IMG/VR virus record: IMGVR_UViG_3300009164_000391
Span: 1 to 22,159 of that record
Source: a virus
Reading direction: 5' to 3' (one strand)
Length of the DNA: 22,159 nt
Below are positions 20,260 to 22,159 of this stretch, piece by piece. The notes under the pieces were generated by a model. It searched no databases, was not told the origin of the DNA, and worked only from the letters and a program-made list of their open reading frames with translations. Every line of letters starts with the position of its first letter. The first letter of the stretch is position 1. The translations under genes were made by a program, and so were the position numbers.

Positions 20260-20445
20260 TCAACCCCCTACAAATTCCCCAAGGGTTAGCAGGGCTATCA
20301 AAAACCCTGCACCCATACCACTGACGAACAGACTAGCCATATCCGCAGCGCACATGCGTGGGGGAATTTCACTATTGTCAAACACGTGGTGGGGTTCACG
20401 GGATGGGTTTGTCATGCGTTGTTCTACTTTTCCGCCTTGTGCCAT
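20260..20445 (-). CDS. Small protein with C-terminal membrane helix
   Basis: A 61-residue protein from ATG 20445 with SD GGAG (8 nt), two bases after the preceding stop. The hydrophilic N-terminal half (MAQGGKVEQRMTNPSREPHH) is followed by one membrane segment (SLFVSGMGAGFLIALLTLGE). It is the last gene of the ArdC unit. The tail-anchored layout suggests envelope function such as superinfection exclusion, but no family is recognised. A weak hairpin (20236-20258) follows the stop. Confidence 0.55.
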   Translation of the reverse strand: MAQGGKVEQRMTNPSREPHHVFDNSEIPPRMCAADMASLFVSGMGAGFLIALLTLGEFVGG

Positions 20446-20447
20446 AG

Positions 20448-20651
20448 TCAAGTCTCCGATAGTTGTTTAAGCTGAAAATTTATAGCCAAATGCCACATAC
20501 TAAGGGCATCTGCAATGCCTGTATAGTATTCGTCATAGGGTACGTCTTGATTAGATTCAAACAGTTCTAAAAACTGCCGAACATGGGAAACAGGTGCATC
20601 CCCATGCTGACAATATGCGTCGATAAACGCTTCACGTTCTGCTGGTTTCAT
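20448..20651 (-). CDS. Small acidic hypothetical protein
   Basis: A 67-residue protein with SD AAAGGG (7 nt), overlapping the stop of the 32-aa gene before it (ATGA). It is soluble and helical: MKPAEREAFIDAYCQHGDAP, VRQFLELFESNQDVPYDEYY and DALSMWHLAINFQLKQLSE. No motif recognised. It is part of the short leftward unit with ArdC, so it may be an early accessory or anti-host protein by association only. Confidence 0.6.
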   Translation of the reverse strand: MKPAEREAFIDAYCQHGDAPVSHVRQFLELFESNQDVPYDEYYTGIADALSMWHLAINFQLKQLSET

Positions 20652-20746
20652 TGTTTAGCCCTTTCAATTTGTAGATAGATTACCTGTGCAGATGCGAACA
20701 TGCGTGCATGTAGGAATAGCCGATATTTAGCCTGTAATTCGTGCAT
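20648..20746 (-). CDS. 32-aa small protein
   Basis: ATG 20746 lies four bases after the preceding stop, with a GGGGGA SD (8 nt). It reads MHELQAKYRLFLHARMFASA then QVIYLQIERAKQ, a single amphipathic helix. Its TGA overlaps the next ATG. SD plus tight spacing on both sides support expression; function unknown. Confidence 0.5.
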   Translation of the reverse strand: MHELQAKYRLFLHARMFASAQVIYLQIERAKQ

Positions 20747-20749
20747 GTT

Positions 20750-20917
20750 TTATTCCCCCATGTAATCACGGTAAACAAAATAGCACCCTGAGACAGTGCC
20801 ATAAATAATCAGGGCTATAAACGAGAAAACGCTAACAGCACCACTGACTAACCCAATGACAGACAAACACATTAAAACCAGTGCGGCCAGATACCCTAAA
20901 CAGTTTAAATTTTGCAT
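20750..20917 (-). CDS. 55-aa two-helix membrane protein
   Basis: ATG 20917 with a GAAAG SD (8 nt). It reads MQNLNCLGYLAALVLMCLSV, then IGLVSGAVSVFSFIALIIYG. Two adjacent membrane segments (about 7-26 and 30-47) are followed by a short charged tail (YRDYMGE). It is small and very hydrophobic, and sits right after ardC. Possible roles are a membrane-acting early protein or immunity/superinfection factor; none can be shown from sequence. Confidence 0.55.
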   Translation of the reverse strand: MQNLNCLGYLAALVLMCLSVIGLVSGAVSVFSFIALIIYGTVSGCYFVYRDYMGE

Positions 20918-20938
20918 ACTATGCTTTCAAAGTAGTGC

Positions 20939-20966
20939 GAAATAGCACCACATTGCACCCTATTTC
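20939..20966. repeat. Inverted repeat downstream of ardC
   Basis: GAAATAG (20939-20945) and CTATTTC (20960-20966) pair perfectly around a 14-nt loop in the 70-nt gap between ardC and the next gene. A second possible pairing, CACCCT with AGGGTG in the same transcript, overlaps it. No T-tract follows, so it is more likely a processing or attenuation structure than a terminator. Confidence 0.4.
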
Positions 20967-20987
20967 TAAGATGCAACAGGGTGATAT

Positions 20988-21854
20988 TTATGCCGCTTTC
21001 GCCTCTGCTGTTGCGTCAAGCATGTTTATATAGTCTGCCGCTTTTTGTGCATACGCCGCCGCTTTAAATACTGCCTTGCTATCGTCACGCAATGCTTTTA
21101 ACCAGCTTTGTATATATCCGGCGTGCCTTAACTCGCCTTGGATACCGTAATCCTGACAGAGGAACGCCGCACCCATTTCTGCAACAAGTTCCTCGAAAGC
21201 ATACGCCGGATTACCAAATCTGCCCTTATCGAGGTTACGGTCTAATCTATCTTTGTGGCCTGTCCAATGCGTTAATTCGTGAAATGCTGTTGCATAGTAG
21301 TTTTCCTCACTGTTAAACGCCGATTTATGCGGCATTTGGATTCTGTCCTGAGAGGGCATGTAAAAAGCGGCATCACTACCGTGAGACAGTGCCGCACCTG
21401 TTTTAATAATGCGTTCCTCTGCTAACTGGTTAGCTGTAAACGGTTTATCTGCTGGTTTTTCAACGGTTATCGTGATGCCCTCTACCTGAGAGGCATTAAA
21501 AACAACATAAGACTTTAAAACAGCATACGATTCTGTTTCACCTGTTTGTTTGTTTTCTTTACTGACAGGCGAATAAAAGACAATCTTTGTGCCCTTTTCG
21601 CCTTTTCGCACGTTAGCCCCTAAGGACTGCCATTGTTTGAATGATGCCCACACTGGCACGTCAAACCCTCTCACCATGCCTGTCATACCTAAGATTAAAC
21701 GGTTAATGCCTTGATAGGGCTTTTGTGTCAGGATGTTTTTATCCGCACTGCTGTCTGCTGTCCATGGCTTTATCCAAGGAACAGCACCCTTTTCTAGCTG
21801 TTCAATAATGCTGTTTGTAACGTCATCATATAAAGATTGTTTAGAGTCTGTCAT
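20988..21854 (-). CDS. ardC: ArdC-like antirestriction protein
   Basis: A 288-residue protein from ATG 21854 (SD AAAGG, 10 nt); the longer in-frame start at 21911 would include a hydrophobic leader lying in the promoter and is rejected. Residues 5-135 match the ArdC N-terminal ssDNA-binding domain (DVTNSIIEQLEKGAVPWIKP, then KPYQGINRLIL, then VWASFKQWQSLGANVRKGEK). Residues 140-285 are the zincin domain with FHELTHW (His192, Glu193, His196) and a downstream EELVAEMGAAF giving the third ligand. Plasmid ArdC protects incoming DNA from restriction; phage copies are presumed to do so at infection. All key residues are intact. Confidence 0.85.
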   Translation of the reverse strand: MTDSKQSLYDDVTNSIIEQLEKGAVPWIKPWTADSSADKNILTQKPYQGINRLILGMTGMVRGFDVPVWASFKQWQSLGANVRKGEKGTKIVFYSPVSKENKQTGETESYAVLKSYVVFNASQVEGITITVEKPADKPFTANQLAEERIIKTGAALSHGSDAAFYMPSQDRIQMPHKSAFNSEENYYATAFHELTHWTGHKDRLDRNLDKGRFGNPAYAFEELVAEMGAAFLCQDYGIQGELRHAGYIQSWLKALRDDSKAVFKAAAYAQKAADYINMLDATAEAKAA

Positions 21855-21891
21855 TTGGCACTGCCTTTCAAAGTAATGAATGAATGAGAGA

Positions 21892-21900
21892 ATTATAACA
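21892..21900 (-). promoter_or_regulatory. Extended -10 promoter for ardC
   Basis: On the minus strand TG-T-TATAAT (21900-21892) is a perfect extended -10 element. No good -35 lies 17 bp upstream, which extended -10 promoters do not need. Transcription would start near 21885, 31 nt before the ardC ATG. Confidence 0.55.
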
Positions 21901-22041
21901 CTAATAATCAACTAATATTCTAACCCTCTCATATATATAGCATAATAGAATCGTGCCAGATGCTGTAACTCGTTGATTTATATATGGTAGGAATAACCCT
22001 AAGTACAATAAAGCATTACATATTCTAATGTTAACGCTAAA

Positions 22042-22075
22042 GTTAAGACACACGTCTAACACAATAGGTCTTAAC
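22042..22075. promoter_or_regulatory. Possible operator: GTTAAGAC inverted repeat
   Basis: Perfect 8-bp arms (22042-22049 and 22068-22075) are 18 bp apart, and the related half-site AAGTCT lies at 22082-22087. It stands about 140-180 bp upstream of the ardC extended -10. It could be a repressor site; sequence alone cannot show this. Confidence 0.35.
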
Positions 22076-22159
22076 AGTATTAAGTCTAAACATACTATAT
22101 CATAGATAATTTAGGTGTGTATATAGTACGTATAAAGGGACTCTAAAGGGTTAGAGGAA

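Larger units (their letters stand above)
21855..22159. other. AT-rich gene-free region upstream of ardC
   Basis: About 300 nt without a convincing ORF; the longest minus ATG frame is 16 codons. It has many TATA-like runs, a GTTAAGAC/GTCTTAAC inverted repeat (22042-22049, 22068-22075), further TTAA-centred motifs (GTTAAC 22030-22035, TTAAG 22080-22084), and AGGGTTAGA-type motifs in opposite orientation at 21919-21929 and 22147-22157. It is probably a control region for ardC and whatever lies to the right. Confidence 0.5.

Noticed and set aside
20216-20470. 84-codon plus ORF opposite the small membrane gene
   Set aside because: It is antisense to a gene with a good SD and TM helix, has no SD of its own, and its composition is unlike a protein family.
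20789-21393. TGAGACAGTGCC 12-mer repeated at 20789-20800 and 21382-21393
   Set aside because: Both copies are within coding regions in different frames, with no third copy or spacing pattern found. Probably chance.
21855-21911. Hydrophobic N-terminal extension of ArdC (19 residues)
   Set aside because: It would include the extended -10 promoter. ArdC proteins act in the cytoplasm and start close to the DVTNSII helix.
1-22159. CRISPR array, insertion sequence or integrase/att site
   Set aside because: No regularly spaced repeats, no transposase or integrase ORF, and no terminal inverted repeats with target duplication were found.

Overview
This window is part of a tailed-phage genome (Caudoviricetes), or a prophage or metagenomic phage contig of that type. 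It is dense, AT-leaning and split into two convergent gene blocks. Ribosomal, metabolic and integrase genes are absent. The P22-gp10-like stabilisation protein, the run of large Ala/Gln-rich probable internal virion proteins and the absence of any visible tape measure or long-tail genes suggest a podovirus-like particle. The AAGGAGG-type Shine-Dalgarno sequences, near-consensus sigma70 promoters and DnaA boxes suggest a Gram-negative, probably proteobacterial, host. The environment (fresh or sea water) is only a guess from family resemblance.

Plus strand, 1-15176, late region: the 3' end of a head/tail stabilisation protein; a 919-aa tail fibre with three tandem repeats of about 124 residues; four small proteins; four large probable internal or ejection proteins (679, 392, 483 and 832 aa); small hypotheticals including a two-helix membrane protein; then a lysis block with a coiled-coil membrane protein that appears to start at ATT, an overlapping 53-aa membrane protein, a 3-TM holin and an M15 peptidase endolysin. 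It ends with a basic DUF6321-like protein. Genes are spaced by 0-40 nt or overlap, so they should be co-transcribed from upstream of the window.

Minus strand, 19880-15173, early/recombination region: small genes, a near-ideal sigma70 promoter, a Cys-rich protein, a YqaJ/lambda-Exo-type nuclease, a RecT-like annealing protein, a winged-helix ORF with no normal start codon (a candidate -1 frameshift extension of the RecT-like protein), an SSB-like protein ending DDDVPF, a PD-(D/E)XK/Holliday-resolvase-like protein, an overlapping 54-aa ORF and a glycosyltransferase. Together the exonuclease, annealing and SSB-like proteins make a homologous-recombination module. The two blocks meet tail to tail with stop codons sharing one TTAA and no terminator between them.

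Minus strand, 21854-20260, accessory/anti-defence unit: an ArdC-type antirestriction protein with its own extended -10 promoter, then four small proteins, two of them membrane proteins. It ends in a gene-free stretch that holds a probable terminator inside a long imperfect inverted repeat. About 190 bp further left are three DnaA-box-like sites in 31 bp, so 19858-20217 is the best origin candidate.

Seven genes here are shorter than 60 aa and would be missed by a length cut-off. The most unusual points are the start-less winged-helix ORF joined to a canonical X-XXY-YYZ slip site, the ATT start, and the DnaA-box/hairpin region.
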